A stretch of 64,000 nucleotides of DNA, taken from assembly GCF_009674805.1 (NCBI RefSeq), contig NZ_WKKI01000010.1:1-64000 (forward strand), read 5' to 3'. Below, piece after piece: positions 55,985-64,000 of this stretch (the stretch's first letter is position 1; each line of letters starts with the position of its first letter). Under the pieces are notes generated by a model. That model made no database searches. It saw only the letters and a list, made by a program, of their open reading frames with translations, and was not told where the DNA came from. This DNA comes from Metabacillus lacus (GTDB taxonomy: Bacteria > Bacillota > Bacilli > Bacillales > Bacillaceae). Made by a program: the position numbers and the translations under genes.

Positions 55985-56016
55985 CAGCCTCCCTTTCAAG
56001 GAGAGGCTGCTTGTCA
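55985..56016 (-). terminator. Terminator of yusW
   Basis: AGCCTC-CTT and AAGGAGAGGCT stem; the minus-strand tail is GTTATGTTTTG, so it is a moderate terminator. Confidence 0.5.
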
Positions 56017-56502
56017 TGATTGTGAGTCTTCGTAACGCACTTCACGATCATCTGTGTAATTGATTTTCAGCTTAAAGCTTTTATAATCTTCAGGAAGCTG
56101 AAATTTTTCCAGTACTTCCTGTATCACTTCCTGATCTTGAGAATCTGCAGTGATCGTCAAATTGTCCAGTCTGGCTTTCAGGGCACTAACCGCTTCCTCG
56201 CCTTTCAGTTCGCTGCCATTCAAGCCGTCTTCAATTTCTCCCTCTTCGCCGAGTTCTGTTCCTTCATACTCAGCCTCGTAAGTACCATCTTCATATTCTA
56301 CTTCCAGTTCAAATTCTTTAAAGCGGAGAGCATCTGTTTCTGCCGTTTCACTTTGAGGCGGGGCTGCATCTGTTGCTTCCCTCTCACTCTGATTTTCCTC
56401 TAAAACTGCATCATCCCTGGTCATATCATCTGATGTATTGCACCCGGAAATCACTAAGCCCGAAATCAGAAACACCGGAATTAGTTTTTTTGCTGCATCC
56501 AT
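56014..56502 (-). CDS. yusW: YusW family lipoprotein
   Basis: Lipoprotein of 162 aa: signal peptide and lipobox VISGC near residue 18, then an acidic, low-complexity linker and a YusW-type domain (LRFKEFELEVEYEDGTYEAE, later YKSFKLKINYTDDREVRYED). GGAGGAG precedes the ATG at 56502; the longer frame to 56649 is not supported. Anchored at the outer face of the membrane; function unknown. Confidence 0.85.
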   Translation of the reverse strand: MDAAKKLIPVFLISGLVISGCNTSDDMTRDDAVLEENQSEREATDAAPPQSETAETDALRFKEFELEVEYEDGTYEAEYEGTELGEEGEIEDGLNGSELKGEEAVSALKARLDNLTITADSQDQEVIQEVLEKFQLPEDYKSFKLKINYTDDREVRYEDSQS

Positions 56503-56974
56503 AAAACTCCTCCTTCTGAAGTTAGTTTCTTCCAAAACTATACCCATAAGAAGGCTCTCATAACCCCAGAGCAGCACGTGCCTTTCCTCCTGTTTCCCCT
56601 TTGCAGCTGATATGGACAGAAAAAAAACAAGACTTTTACCATATTGCAACGGGCAGCAGATGATCTCCTTCTTTTAAATGGAGTACCTTTCAGCCAATTT
56701 TTCACTCCCGCTCACTCTCTAAGTCTATTGGCGCTGCTGCAAATGCAGAGTTTATAGCCCTTTACTCAAAATTTCACTCCAAAATACCTTACCGACAAAA
56801 ACAGACCAAAGATGTGTTTGCGGGAAATGTCGACACAAGCCGGCATTTTGCTTATAAAATGAAAGCGGGATAGCGGAAACAGCACATCGGCAAACAGCCA
56901 TTATAATCATTATCTTTTATGCTTTCGCCTCTGCATGCTCCGTCTTCCCTACAATGACTACAGGAGGATATTCC
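56503..56974. other. Intergenic region, nothing recognised
   Basis: About 470 bp upstream of both yusW and the acyltransferase gene (divergent). It should hold both promoters. No repeat or small gene was recognised. Confidence 0.5.
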
Positions 56975-58093
56975 ATGTCTACTCACACAGCAGCCGGTCC
57001 ATCAAAAAACAACTATTTGTTTGAAATCCATTTTCTTCGTGCTTTAGCTTGTTTGCTCGTTTTAGGCGTGCATGTATCAGCAACGAATTATGCAATGAAT
57101 GATGATACGTACACGTCTTTTACGTATTTTATGAATCAGATAGGGAGATTCGGCACACCGATTTTCGCAGTTATCAGCGGATTTCTGCTTTTTTACCAAG
57201 TAAAAAGAAAAGGGTTTCAGCCGGGAAAGTTTATTGTTTCGAGGGTATCAAAAATTCTCATTCCATTTTTGATCTGGAGTACAGCGTATCTGTATCTTCT
57301 CGCTTATTATAATCCTGGCAGAGAAGTGAATTTACTAGGAGAAGCAGGCACAATTCTCAGCGGCAATGCATTTTATCATCTATATTTTGTTGCTATTGTT
57401 GTACAATTTTATATCATTTTTCCTATTATCCAAAGAATTTTCAGAACACAGACCATGATGATTGCCTTTGCATTTATTTCTTTTATGATCAGTTATAAGC
57501 TGTACGGATTTGATCCTAGTATATCAGGTCCTGTCGGAGAATTTTTGGCAGGCAAATCGTTTATGCCAGTGTGGATTTTTTATTTCGCTTTCGGGGGACT
57601 GCTTGCGTATTTCTGGGAAGAAATTTCAGCGTTTGCTGTAAAACGCCCTTTTAAGATGCTGCTGCTGGCATTATTCATCAGTGGACTTGCAGTATTGGAA
57701 TATACTGTGAATGGATATGTATCCAATCGCCGTCTTTCCAATCTGATCAATATACCGCTCTTGTCTATTAGCATTGTTGGCATTTATTCGCTCATATCTT
57801 CTACAAAAATTGTAAAAGGCTTCTTCATTCTGATTGGAAAGTATTCCATGGGCATCTATCTGATTCATCCAATGATTTTATATGTAATGGCAAGGGAGCT
57901 TCCGCAGCAATATTGGGACTTTACATATGTTCCCGCTATGTTTGCAGCAGTGCTTTTGATAGCTGTTATCTTTATTGCAGTTTTTTCGCTGCTCCCTTTG
58001 AGCAGTTTTATTATCCCTGTTCCGAAACTGAAAAAGCCTGCTGCAAAAAAGCCTGAGGAAAGTCAGCCTGAGGCAGAAAAATTACCTGCATAA
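56975..58093 (+). CDS. Acyltransferase 3 family membrane protein
   Basis: Membrane protein of 372 aa with about ten helices. The acyltransferase-3 N-terminal motif FEIHFLRALACLLVLGVHVS carries the conserved His/Arg positions. Such enzymes O-acetylate cell-wall or lipid-linked sugars (OatA/YfiQ/EpsN-like). GGAGGATATTCC precedes the ATG at 56975. It converges with sigX, with 15 bp between the stop codons. Confidence 0.9.
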   Translation: MSTHTAAGPSKNNYLFEIHFLRALACLLVLGVHVSATNYAMNDDTYTSFTYFMNQIGRFGTPIFAVISGFLLFYQVKRKGFQPGKFIVSRVSKILIPFLIWSTAYLYLLAYYNPGREVNLLGEAGTILSGNAFYHLYFVAIVVQFYIIFPIIQRIFRTQTMMIAFAFISFMISYKLYGFDPSISGPVGEFLAGKSFMPVWIFYFAFGGLLAYFWEEISAFAVKRPFKMLLLALFISGLAVLEYTVNGYVSNRRLSNLINIPLLSISIVGIYSLISSTKIVKGFFILIGKYSMGIYLIHPMILYVMARELPQQYWDFTYVPAMFAAVLLIAVIFIAVFSLLPLSSFIIPVPKLKKPAAKKPEESQPEAEKLPA

Positions 58094-58108
58094 CTCTGCA
58101 GAGAATAA

Positions 58109-58642
58109 TTACTTTGCAGCTTCATTCAGCATCTGTCCCTGCTCTGAAAGATGGTGTTTAATCGCTTTCAGGGCACGGTGCTGGGTGGTTTTCACTTTAC
58201 TTTCAGTCCACCCTAAAGCTTCTGATGTTTCCGCAATTGACAATTGTTCAATATACCGCAGTACAATGACTGCTCTTTGGTCATTACTGCATGCATGTAA
58301 AGCATTGTAAATCCATTGCACTTGTTCGCCCCGGACAGCAATTTCCTCCGGGAGGGGCGCAGCATCTTTGATCTGGCGGCGGTCCCAGTCGAAGCTATCC
58401 ATAACCCTCTTTTTGACTGTAGATTGTTTTCTGAGCCAGTCAATGGCAACATGCCTTGCTATTGACAGAATCCATGTTTTTTCACTGCTTCTTCCTTCAA
58501 ATTTATCGTAAGACTTCAGGACTCTGATATATACCTCCTGCGATAAATCCTCAGCCTGCACACGGTCTTTTACCATATAGTAAAGGAATTGATACACATT
58601 TTGGTGATAAGACGAATAAAGCCTGTTGAACAATGTTTCCAA
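58109..58642 (-). CDS. sigX: ECF sigma factor SigX
   Basis: Group 4 sigma factor of 177 aa. Region 2 is FLYYMVKDRVQAEDLSQEVYIRVLKSYDKFEGRSSEKTW and region 4 is IAETSEALGWTESKVKTTQHRALKAIK; both follow B. subtilis SigX, which adjusts the envelope against cationic peptides. TTG at 58642 has GGAGGGG 6-7 nt upstream and gives the SigX-like start. The partner anti-sigma gene rsiX, which normally follows sigX, is absent: the next gene downstream is convergent after 15 bp. So control by another anti-sigma factor is needed, or the factor is unrestrained. Confidence 0.92.
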   Translation of the reverse strand: METLFNRLYSSYHQNVYQFLYYMVKDRVQAEDLSQEVYIRVLKSYDKFEGRSSEKTWILSIARHVAIDWLRKQSTVKKRVMDSFDWDRRQIKDAAPLPEEIAVRGEQVQWIYNALHACSNDQRAVIVLRYIEQLSIAETSEALGWTESKVKTTQHRALKAIKHHLSEQGQMLNEAAK

Positions 58643-58795
58643 GAATACCCCTCCCTTCTGCAATCGTTTGGCTTTCCACCTTCAATTCTATTCTATAAAG
58701 TAAAATAAAGGAATGAATTTTACGAAAATGTTACAAATATGACAAAAATAATTCTTTTAGACTACTTCGAGAGTAATAAAAAATCCTCTTTTCAC

Positions 58796-58824
58796 ACAAA
58801 AAAACAGGCAGAACCTGTTTTATT
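58796..58824 (-). terminator. Terminator of htrB
   Basis: AAACAGG/CCTGTTT stem with a minus-strand tail TTTTTTTG, about 45 bp after the htrB stop. Confidence 0.8.
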
Positions 58825-58868
58825 TGAGCCTATTATTTTGTTAGATATCTATTTTGACTAGAGAATTC

Positions 58869-60077
58869 CTAGGAGTTTGATTGTGAATGACCTTCCAGTA
58901 CGAGGGGTACCGTTTGTTTAGCACCTTTGCGGAACACTTCCATTTCAATTTTTTCACCAATAGCATTCTTATAAAGTTCTCTTCTGAATTCAGAAGAGCT
59001 CCCCACAGCTTCCCCATTGACAGCTGTAATGATATCTTCCTTTTGCAGTCCCGCTTTTGAGGCAGGAGATTGATAGACTATCCCCTCAATGTAAACGCCC
59101 TCTTTGACCGTGTCAGGCAGTGCTAATTCACTTTGCCTGTACTGCTGGGAAATTTGTGACAAATCCATCAAAGAAACTCCTATATATGGCCGGTGGATCT
59201 CACCTTTTTGCAGGAGCTCTTCCACGATGGGCTGAACATCATTACTTGGAATGGAAAATCCGAGCCCTTCCACTCCGTTTTGGCTAATCTTTAAGGAATT
59301 GATGCCAATTACTTCACCGTTCATATTGATCAGCGGTCCGCCGCTGTTGCCCGGGTTAATAGCTGCATCGGTTTGGATAACATTCAACTCCCACTGCCCC
59401 TGGCTGGTATTGATGGCTACAGTTCTGTCTTTTCCGCTGATGATTCCTTCGGTAACTGTCCGGGAAAATTCCATTCCAAGCGGATTCCCGATTGCGATGA
59501 CACTTTCCCCGGTTCTCAGCTTTTCTGAGTCTCCAAGCTTTGCAACTGTTTCAACGTAGCTTCCATCAATTTTTAAAACTGCAAGATCTGTCAGCGGATC
59601 CTTTCCCACGAGTTCTGCCTCTGTTTTTTCTCCGGAAGATAATGAAACTTCTATTCCCTGTGCACCTTCTATTACATGATTGTTTGTGATAATAAATGCT
59701 GCATCACCTTCCTTTTTAAAAATTACCCCTGACCCCGCTCCCTGTTCGAGGTTTTCTTTTTGTCCTGTTTGGTTGAAACTCTGCCGCAGATTGGAGACAC
59801 CTACTATGGCAGGAGTTAGGTTTTCTGCAATATCAGCAATGCTGCCGCCGCTGCTGACAGCCTCAGCGTTTGCCGCCAGCGACTGGCTTTCCCCTGAGCT
59901 TTTCACCTGCTCTTGAGCTGGGTAGTAAGCACGCTGTTCCGGCTGAATGTATGGAGCTGCTCCCAGTACGGCCATTCCGCCTATTACTCCGCTTATTAGT
60001 GATACTCCAACTGTTTTCCAAGGTTTTTTAGGTTCCTTATATCGCTGATCTTGACTATTCTCATCATAGTAGCCCAT
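58869..60077 (-). CDS. htrB: Serine protease HtrB (DegP/YvtA family)
   Basis: Membrane-anchored quality-control protease of 402 aa. N-terminal TM helix about residues 22-42, protease triad H (ITNNHVIEG), D (PLTDLAVLKI), S (NPGNSGGPL), then one PDZ domain. Divergent from cssRS, as yvtA(htrB)-cssRS in B. subtilis. GGGAGG precedes the ATG at 60077. CssR repeat sites in the shared intergenic region suggest induction by misfolded secreted protein. Confidence 0.95.
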   Translation of the reverse strand: MGYYDENSQDQRYKEPKKPWKTVGVSLISGVIGGMAVLGAAPYIQPEQRAYYPAQEQVKSSGESQSLAANAEAVSSGGSIADIAENLTPAIVGVSNLRQSFNQTGQKENLEQGAGSGVIFKKEGDAAFIITNNHVIEGAQGIEVSLSSGEKTEAELVGKDPLTDLAVLKIDGSYVETVAKLGDSEKLRTGESVIAIGNPLGMEFSRTVTEGIISGKDRTVAINTSQGQWELNVIQTDAAINPGNSGGPLINMNGEVIGINSLKISQNGVEGLGFSIPSNDVQPIVEELLQKGEIHRPYIGVSLMDLSQISQQYRQSELALPDTVKEGVYIEGIVYQSPASKAGLQKEDIITAVNGEAVGSSSEFRRELYKNAIGEKIEMEVFRKGAKQTVPLVLEGHSQSNS

Positions 60078-60136
60078 CTGCTTAACCTCCCGCGTATTCC
60101 TTTGATACAATTACTATAGAAAAAGATTTTGGGATA

Positions 60137-60168
60137 AGTATGAAAAAATTATGTGAAATTATGAAATC
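60137..60168. promoter_or_regulatory. Putative CssR binding repeats
   Basis: Between htrB and cssR the minus strand carries three near-repeats, TTTCATAA, TTTCACAT and TTTTTCATA, similar to the TTTTCACA octamers described at htrA/htrB promoters. They lie upstream of the divergent genes. Confidence 0.6.
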
Positions 60169-60220
60169 ACGCCATTTGTCAGCAGTGCATTATATAATGA
60201 TCAAAAAGGGAGTGAGCGCA

Positions 60221-60889
60221 ATGGCTTATACAGTCTATCTTGTTGAAGATGAAGAAAATTTAAATGAGCTGCTTAGCTCCTATTTAAGGAAAGAGGGCTG
60301 GAATGTAACAGCCTTTCACACAGGGGAAGCTGCTCAACAGATGATTGAGAATCCACCGGATTTATGGATTCTCGATATTATGCTGCCGGATATTGACGGT
60401 TATCAGCTGATCAGAGAGATCAAACAGGTATCAAGCTCTACGCCCGTAATCTTCATATCCGCCCGTGATGCTGATATTGACAGGGTGCTCGGTTTGGAAC
60501 TTGGAAGTGATGACTATATTTCAAAGCCTTTTTTACCAAGGGAGCTTGTCATTAGAGCACAAAAGCTTCTGTCCCGCATTGGGGCGGCTGAGGAGCAGAG
60601 CTCTTCTTTGCAGGCTGGTCCCTATCAGGTTCGTGAGCTTGTCAGGCAGGTATTCTATCAGAACAGCGAGGTCAGCCTGACGTCAAAGGAATATGATCTG
60701 CTGATTTTTCTATTAAAAAATCCAGGACAGGCTTTTGCGAGAGAACAGCTGCTGCTGAATATCTGGGGAAATGACTATTTTGGGTCGGACAGGGTTGTGG
60801 ATGATCTTGTCCGCAGGCTGAGGAAAAAAATGCCTGAACTTCGAGTTGAGACTATTTATGGTTATGGATACAGGCTGATTAAAGAATGA
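60221..60889 (+). CDS. cssR: Response regulator CssR
   Basis: OmpR-type response regulator of 222 aa. Receiver domain with phospho-acceptor D52 (ILDIMLPDIDG), T and K positions in VIFISARDADIDR and DYISKPF; winged-helix C-terminal domain ends VETIYGYGYRLIKE. GGGAGTG precedes the ATG at 60221. It overlaps cssS by 4 bp (ATGA). Controls htrA/htrB in secretion stress. Confidence 0.95.
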   Translation: MAYTVYLVEDEENLNELLSSYLRKEGWNVTAFHTGEAAQQMIENPPDLWILDIMLPDIDGYQLIREIKQVSSSTPVIFISARDADIDRVLGLELGSDDYISKPFLPRELVIRAQKLLSRIGAAEEQSSSLQAGPYQVRELVRQVFYQNSEVSLTSKEYDLLIFLLKNPGQAFAREQLLLNIWGNDYFGSDRVVDDLVRRLRKKMPELRVETIYGYGYRLIKE

Positions 60890-62229
60890 AGAACAAATCG
60901 CTGGCACTTCAAATTTGGGCGGTTATCTCAGGCATCCTGCTGATGATATCCATCCTTTTGCTCGTACTATTTCCATCCACATTAAGAAGCTTTTTCACAG
61001 AATCGCTGTATAACAGCATAGAAAACGAACAGGCGGTTCTGACGAGCGGTACACTTGAAGATAATCCTTATGCCGAGAGAATTAAACCGCAGCTTTATGA
61101 CAAGGCTGTACAGCACATCATTCTTCCGGAAGATCCGTCCCTTTCTTTTTATACAAGGCTCCTTCCACCAGCTTTTTTAAGAGAAACACAGCTGCTGGCA
61201 ATCAGCCAGGAAAGTCTGAACTCCAGATATTCAGAGAAGCTGGAAGGTGAAACACTCTACTTCATTATTAAAAAAATAAGTGTGAACGGCGAACCGTCCT
61301 TTTTGCTGTCTTACGCGTGGGACTCCTACAGAAATGACCTTGTTTTTACCCTGTTCAAACAGCTGCTGATTGTCATGGCAATTGTATTCCTGCTGAGCTG
61401 GATTCCCTCTCTATGGCTTGCGAAATACTTATCGAGGCCTCTGGTGGCGCTTGAAACTCATGTGAACCGGATTTCCCAGCAGGATTGGCATGAGCCGGTA
61501 TCACTGGATCGCTCTGATGAAATTGGAAAACTTGCTGCCAGTATTGAGGATATGAGAAGGAAGCTTGTCAAAAAAGACGAATCTCAGCGGGCATTGCTTC
61601 AGAACATCTCACATGATCTGAAGACACCAGTCATGGTTATCCGCGGATACGCAAGTTCTGTGAGTGACGGGATTTTTCCAAAGGGAGATCTGGAGAGCAC
61701 GATGAATGTAATTGAAATGGAATCAGAACGCCTTGAAAAGAAGATCCGAAATCTTCTTTACCTGACAAAACTGGATTATCTGGCGGAAAAACCGGTTGCG
61801 GACAGCAAAATTGACTTAGCAAAAACAGTGTATGAGGTTACTGATAAAGTCCGCTGGCTTCGCCCTGAACTGGAATGGAACACTTCTATAGAACCTGCTG
61901 TTGTTTACGGAGACGAAGAGCTTTGGACAAAGCTTCTGGAAAATATGCTTGAAAATCAAATTCGCTATGCACAGCAGGAAGTAACGATTTCGCTTGCATC
62001 TGGTGAAAAAAACATCCTTTCCATTGAAAATGACGGGCCACCCATTCATGAAGAGCTGATTCCTCAACTATTTGAACCTTTCCGGAAGGGAAGTGACGGG
62101 GAATTTGGCATCGGGCTGAGTATTGTTAAGCGCATCGCAGATATTTATGGTGCAGATATTACAGTATCCAATCTCCCTCATGGTGTGATGTTTCAATTTT
62201 CTATCCCTCTGGTCAAAGAGCACAAATAA
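60886..62229 (+). CDS. cssS: Sensor kinase CssS
   Basis: Histidine kinase of 447 aa: two TM helices (about 9-29 and 157-177) enclosing an extracytoplasmic domain that senses secretion stress, HAMP domain, phospho-acceptor His in NISHDLKTPVMVIRGYAS and ATPase domain with GEFGIGLSIVKRI. Coupled to cssR by a 4-bp overlap. The cytoplasmic region is full length. Confidence 0.95.
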   Translation: MKNKSLALQIWAVISGILLMISILLLVLFPSTLRSFFTESLYNSIENEQAVLTSGTLEDNPYAERIKPQLYDKAVQHIILPEDPSLSFYTRLLPPAFLRETQLLAISQESLNSRYSEKLEGETLYFIIKKISVNGEPSFLLSYAWDSYRNDLVFTLFKQLLIVMAIVFLLSWIPSLWLAKYLSRPLVALETHVNRISQQDWHEPVSLDRSDEIGKLAASIEDMRRKLVKKDESQRALLQNISHDLKTPVMVIRGYASSVSDGIFPKGDLESTMNVIEMESERLEKKIRNLLYLTKLDYLAEKPVADSKIDLAKTVYEVTDKVRWLRPELEWNTSIEPAVVYGDEELWTKLLENMLENQIRYAQQEVTISLASGEKNILSIENDGPPIHEELIPQLFEPFRKGSDGEFGIGLSIVKRIADIYGADITVSNLPHGVMFQFSIPLVKEHK

Positions 62230-62260
62230 GTGCTCTTTTTTCCATGCCGAATTCAAAGTG

Positions 62261-62716
62261 CTAGATTTCCTGTTGGAATACAATCATATCCAATGCTCTA
62301 ATCCCATTTTCAACAATGATTTCCGGATAGGCAAGAAAATAATCCCGTCTTATTTCCTTCATGCGGAACCCTGCTTTTTGGTAAAATGCAATGTTATCCA
62401 GGCTGCTGTTAGCAGTTCCAACCATGACTCTTGTAACATTTTCTTTCTTCAGCTCTTGAAGCAGGCTCGTCAGCATGGCTTTGCCAATGCCCCTGCCTTG
62501 AAGATTCTCCCTGACCGCCATATTCATAATCTCGGCTGATTTCTCCCCTTTTCTTTGCACAGCTGCTGCAGCAATGGCTTCTGTATCCTTTCCAAATGCA
62601 GCATATACATCACACGCTCCAAGATATTTGTTAATCATGTTCTCTGACTCATCTGCAAGCAGCATCAAATTCATAAAATGTGATTTCTCTTCAGAACTGG
62701 CTTTTATTAGTATCAA
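62261..62716 (-). CDS. yvbK: GNAT N-acetyltransferase YvbK-like
   Basis: Acetyltransferase of 151 aa with the acetyl-CoA motif NLQGRGIGKAMLTSLLQEL. GGAGGAAATTGCG precedes a TTG start. Likely counterpart of B. subtilis YvbK. It converges with cssS and is divergent-to-tandem with the YvzF-type gene. Substrate unknown. Confidence 0.87.
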   Translation of the reverse strand: MILIKASSEEKSHFMNLMLLADESENMINKYLGACDVYAAFGKDTEAIAAAAVQRKGEKSAEIMNMAVRENLQGRGIGKAMLTSLLQELKKENVTRVMVGTANSSLDNIAFYQKAGFRMKEIRRDYFLAYPEIIVENGIRALDMIVFQQEI

Positions 62717-62738
62717 CGCAATTTCCTCCAGAATTAAA

Positions 62739-62766
62739 ATAGGAGCAGCTCATTCCGCTGCTCCTT
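62739..62766. terminator. Terminator between yvzF and yvbK
   Basis: GGAGCAGC/GCTGCTCC stem with T-rich minus-strand tail; it lies immediately after the YvzF-type gene. Confidence 0.7.
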
Positions 62767-62770
62767 CATC

Positions 62771-62947
62771 TTAATCCTTTTTTAATTCTACCTCCAGGAA
62801 AACTTTCTCATGCTTTTGTCCTTCTTCTCTATCTTTTAAGTTGCATACTTCACGGGATGTGGAAGTAATTGTAAAATCCTGCTCAAAAGACTGAATAATC
62901 TTATTAACCTCTTCCCTTTTCCCTAGCAATCTTATTTGTGCCATCAT
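62771..62947 (-). CDS. YvzF family small protein (DUF3970)
   Basis: A 57-58 aa protein, MMAQIRLLGKREEVNKIIQS at the start and VFLEVELKKD at the end, resembling the YvzF (DUF3970) family. Two ATGs (62947 and 62944) are possible with GGAG upstream. Function unknown; terminator follows. Confidence 0.7.
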   Translation of the reverse strand: MMAQIRLLGKREEVNKIIQSFEQDFTITSTSREVCNLKDREEGQKHEKVFLEVELKKD

Positions 62948-63178
62948 TCCGCTCTCCTAATTGGTATCTTTATATATTACTTTCACATTTTCCCTTCTGC
63001 TAAAACCTTTTTTTGCCTTACTCCATGATTTGTAGCACAAATGTCATAAGATTTCAGGAAGGTAGCGCCTATGACAAGGCTCTGTTAATGTATGTTGTTG
63101 ATTTTCTTCCTCAACTAACGGTTCAGAATACTTAAAACAACGATAATTAAATAAAGTCCGTATTCAGGGAGGTAGACA

Positions 63179-64000
63179 ATGCTTAAAATCATTGGAAATG
63201 TAATAGATAGAATATCTTTCTTCAATGGTTATTCTAGTGTTGAGAAAGTAGAAAAGGGTTATTCACCTGATAATAAATACATAGTTATAAAGGGGTTAAA
63301 CAAATATCTTTTACGCATTTCTGACAATATTACCAAAAAAGAGAATCAGAAAATAAGTTGCTTCAAGAGTTAGAAAAAAGAAAAATTCAATCACAAAAAC
63401 CTATCTTATTTGGTGAAATAATAAATGATAACATTTGTATTATGATAATAGAGTATATTGAAGGAATTCCTGCGATTGAAGCCTTTAAAAAATGTTCTAA
63501 TAGTATTCAACATCAAATTGGCTTGAGGCTGGTAAAGAACTATATAACATTCATCAAATTAAAGCCCCAGCTTATGTATCTAAATGGGATGAAATACAAA
63601 GCAAGAAATATAAATATTACCTAAGTGAATATGAGAAAGGTGATTTTAAACTTAATAAAGATAATAAAATCATTGGTTTTATTGAAGATAATTTGAATTT
63701 ATTATCTGATAGACCTAACACTCTACTACATGACCATTTTCATTTGGAACATATAATACTTTCAGATAATAAGTATAAAGGGGTTATTGATTTCAATGGT
63801 TACGATTACGGGGACCCTTATCATGATTTCTATAATCTATCATTATTTAGCAGAAGAATTAGCGTACCATTTGCTATAGGACAAATTAATGGTTATTTCT
63901 TAGGTCAACCAGAAGATTATTTTTGGAGATTATACTCCCTATATTCTGCAATGAATATATTTTCTACTAGAGTATGGACTGAAAATTATGACCCTGATTC
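63179..64000 (+). pseudogene. Broken aminoglycoside-phosphotransferase-like gene
   Basis: A very AT-rich gene with GGGAGGT before the ATG at 63179 reads as an APH/choline-kinase-type phosphotransferase, but the frame changes near 63350 and again near 63535, then runs open in a third frame to the window end with the domain core (TLLHDHFHLEHIILSD, GVIDFNGYDYGDPYHDFYN). The family loop HGDxxxxN appears as HDHFHLEH, so the catalytic Asp and metal Asn positions are altered. Composition differs from neighbours, suggesting acquired DNA. Sequencing error is an alternative for either shift; the 3' end lies outside the window. Confidence 0.75.

Overview
The window looks like chromosome of a low-to-moderate GC, spore-forming Bacillaceae species. 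Gene content and order follow the Bacillus subtilis yun-yur-yus region: lipA/lytH, yunC, yunD, yunF, sufCDSUB, yurZ, metNPQ, yusD-yusE-yusF-yusG, gcvH, yusI, fadNAE, fadM, spore coat genes, yusU, yusW and yusZ. Blocks found elsewhere in B. subtilis are interleaved: cssRS/htrB, a yvdTSR-like SMR operon, fumC, sigX, ywaD. Most assignments rest on family motifs and recalled B. subtilis counterparts; no search was run.

Layout. 0-0.8 kb: structured repeats. 0.8-11.2 kb: lipA, lytH, an NSS transporter with its 35-aa partner, a lysine-riboswitch-controlled NhaC-family transporter, yunC/D/F and a membrane protein. 11.3-16.5 kb: the Fe-S cluster operon sufCDSUB. 16.5-17.7 kb: a small gene with a possible AUU start and a tandem hairpin array. 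17.7-23 kb: yurZ, the SAM-riboswitch operon metNPQ, and a SAM-riboswitch metY. 23-26 kb: small yus genes and gcvH. 26-33 kb: the fatty-acid beta-oxidation operon fadNAE with a FadR operator and promoter, yuzL and fadM. 33.2-35.8 kb: two coat genes, yusU and two large repeat arrays. 35.9-44 kb: ZIP and Trk/Ktr transporters, a double-domain CsoR with copZ, a c-di-AMP-riboswitch-controlled dicarboxylate/amino-acid symporter, a PepF-like peptidase and a DacF-like carboxypeptidase. 43.9-51.2 kb: TetR/SMR/SMR, GNAT, yusZ, an M28 aminopeptidase, fumC, another repeat array and an XRE/membrane-protein pair. 51.4-55.6 kb: a second Met-type ABC system with an M20 amidohydrolase behind two tandem SAM riboswitches. 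55.7-64 kb: FbpB-like protein, yusW, acyltransferase, sigX without rsiX, htrB|cssRS, yvbK, a YvzF-type small gene and a broken aminoglycoside-phosphotransferase-like gene cut by the window end.

Regulation is rich in RNA control: four SAM-I riboswitches, one lysine riboswitch and one ydaO-type c-di-AMP riboswitch, each followed by an intrinsic terminator. Together they tie sulfur amino acid, lysine and osmotic/amino-acid transport to intracellular ligands. The most unusual items are the CsoR polypeptide with two complete Cys-His-Cys ligand sets, the c-di-AMP riboswitch before a symporter, the duplicated SAM riboswitch leader, and at least four unrelated families of hairpin-forming intergenic repeats. 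No CRISPR array, rRNA, tRNA, prophage or insertion sequence was recognised.
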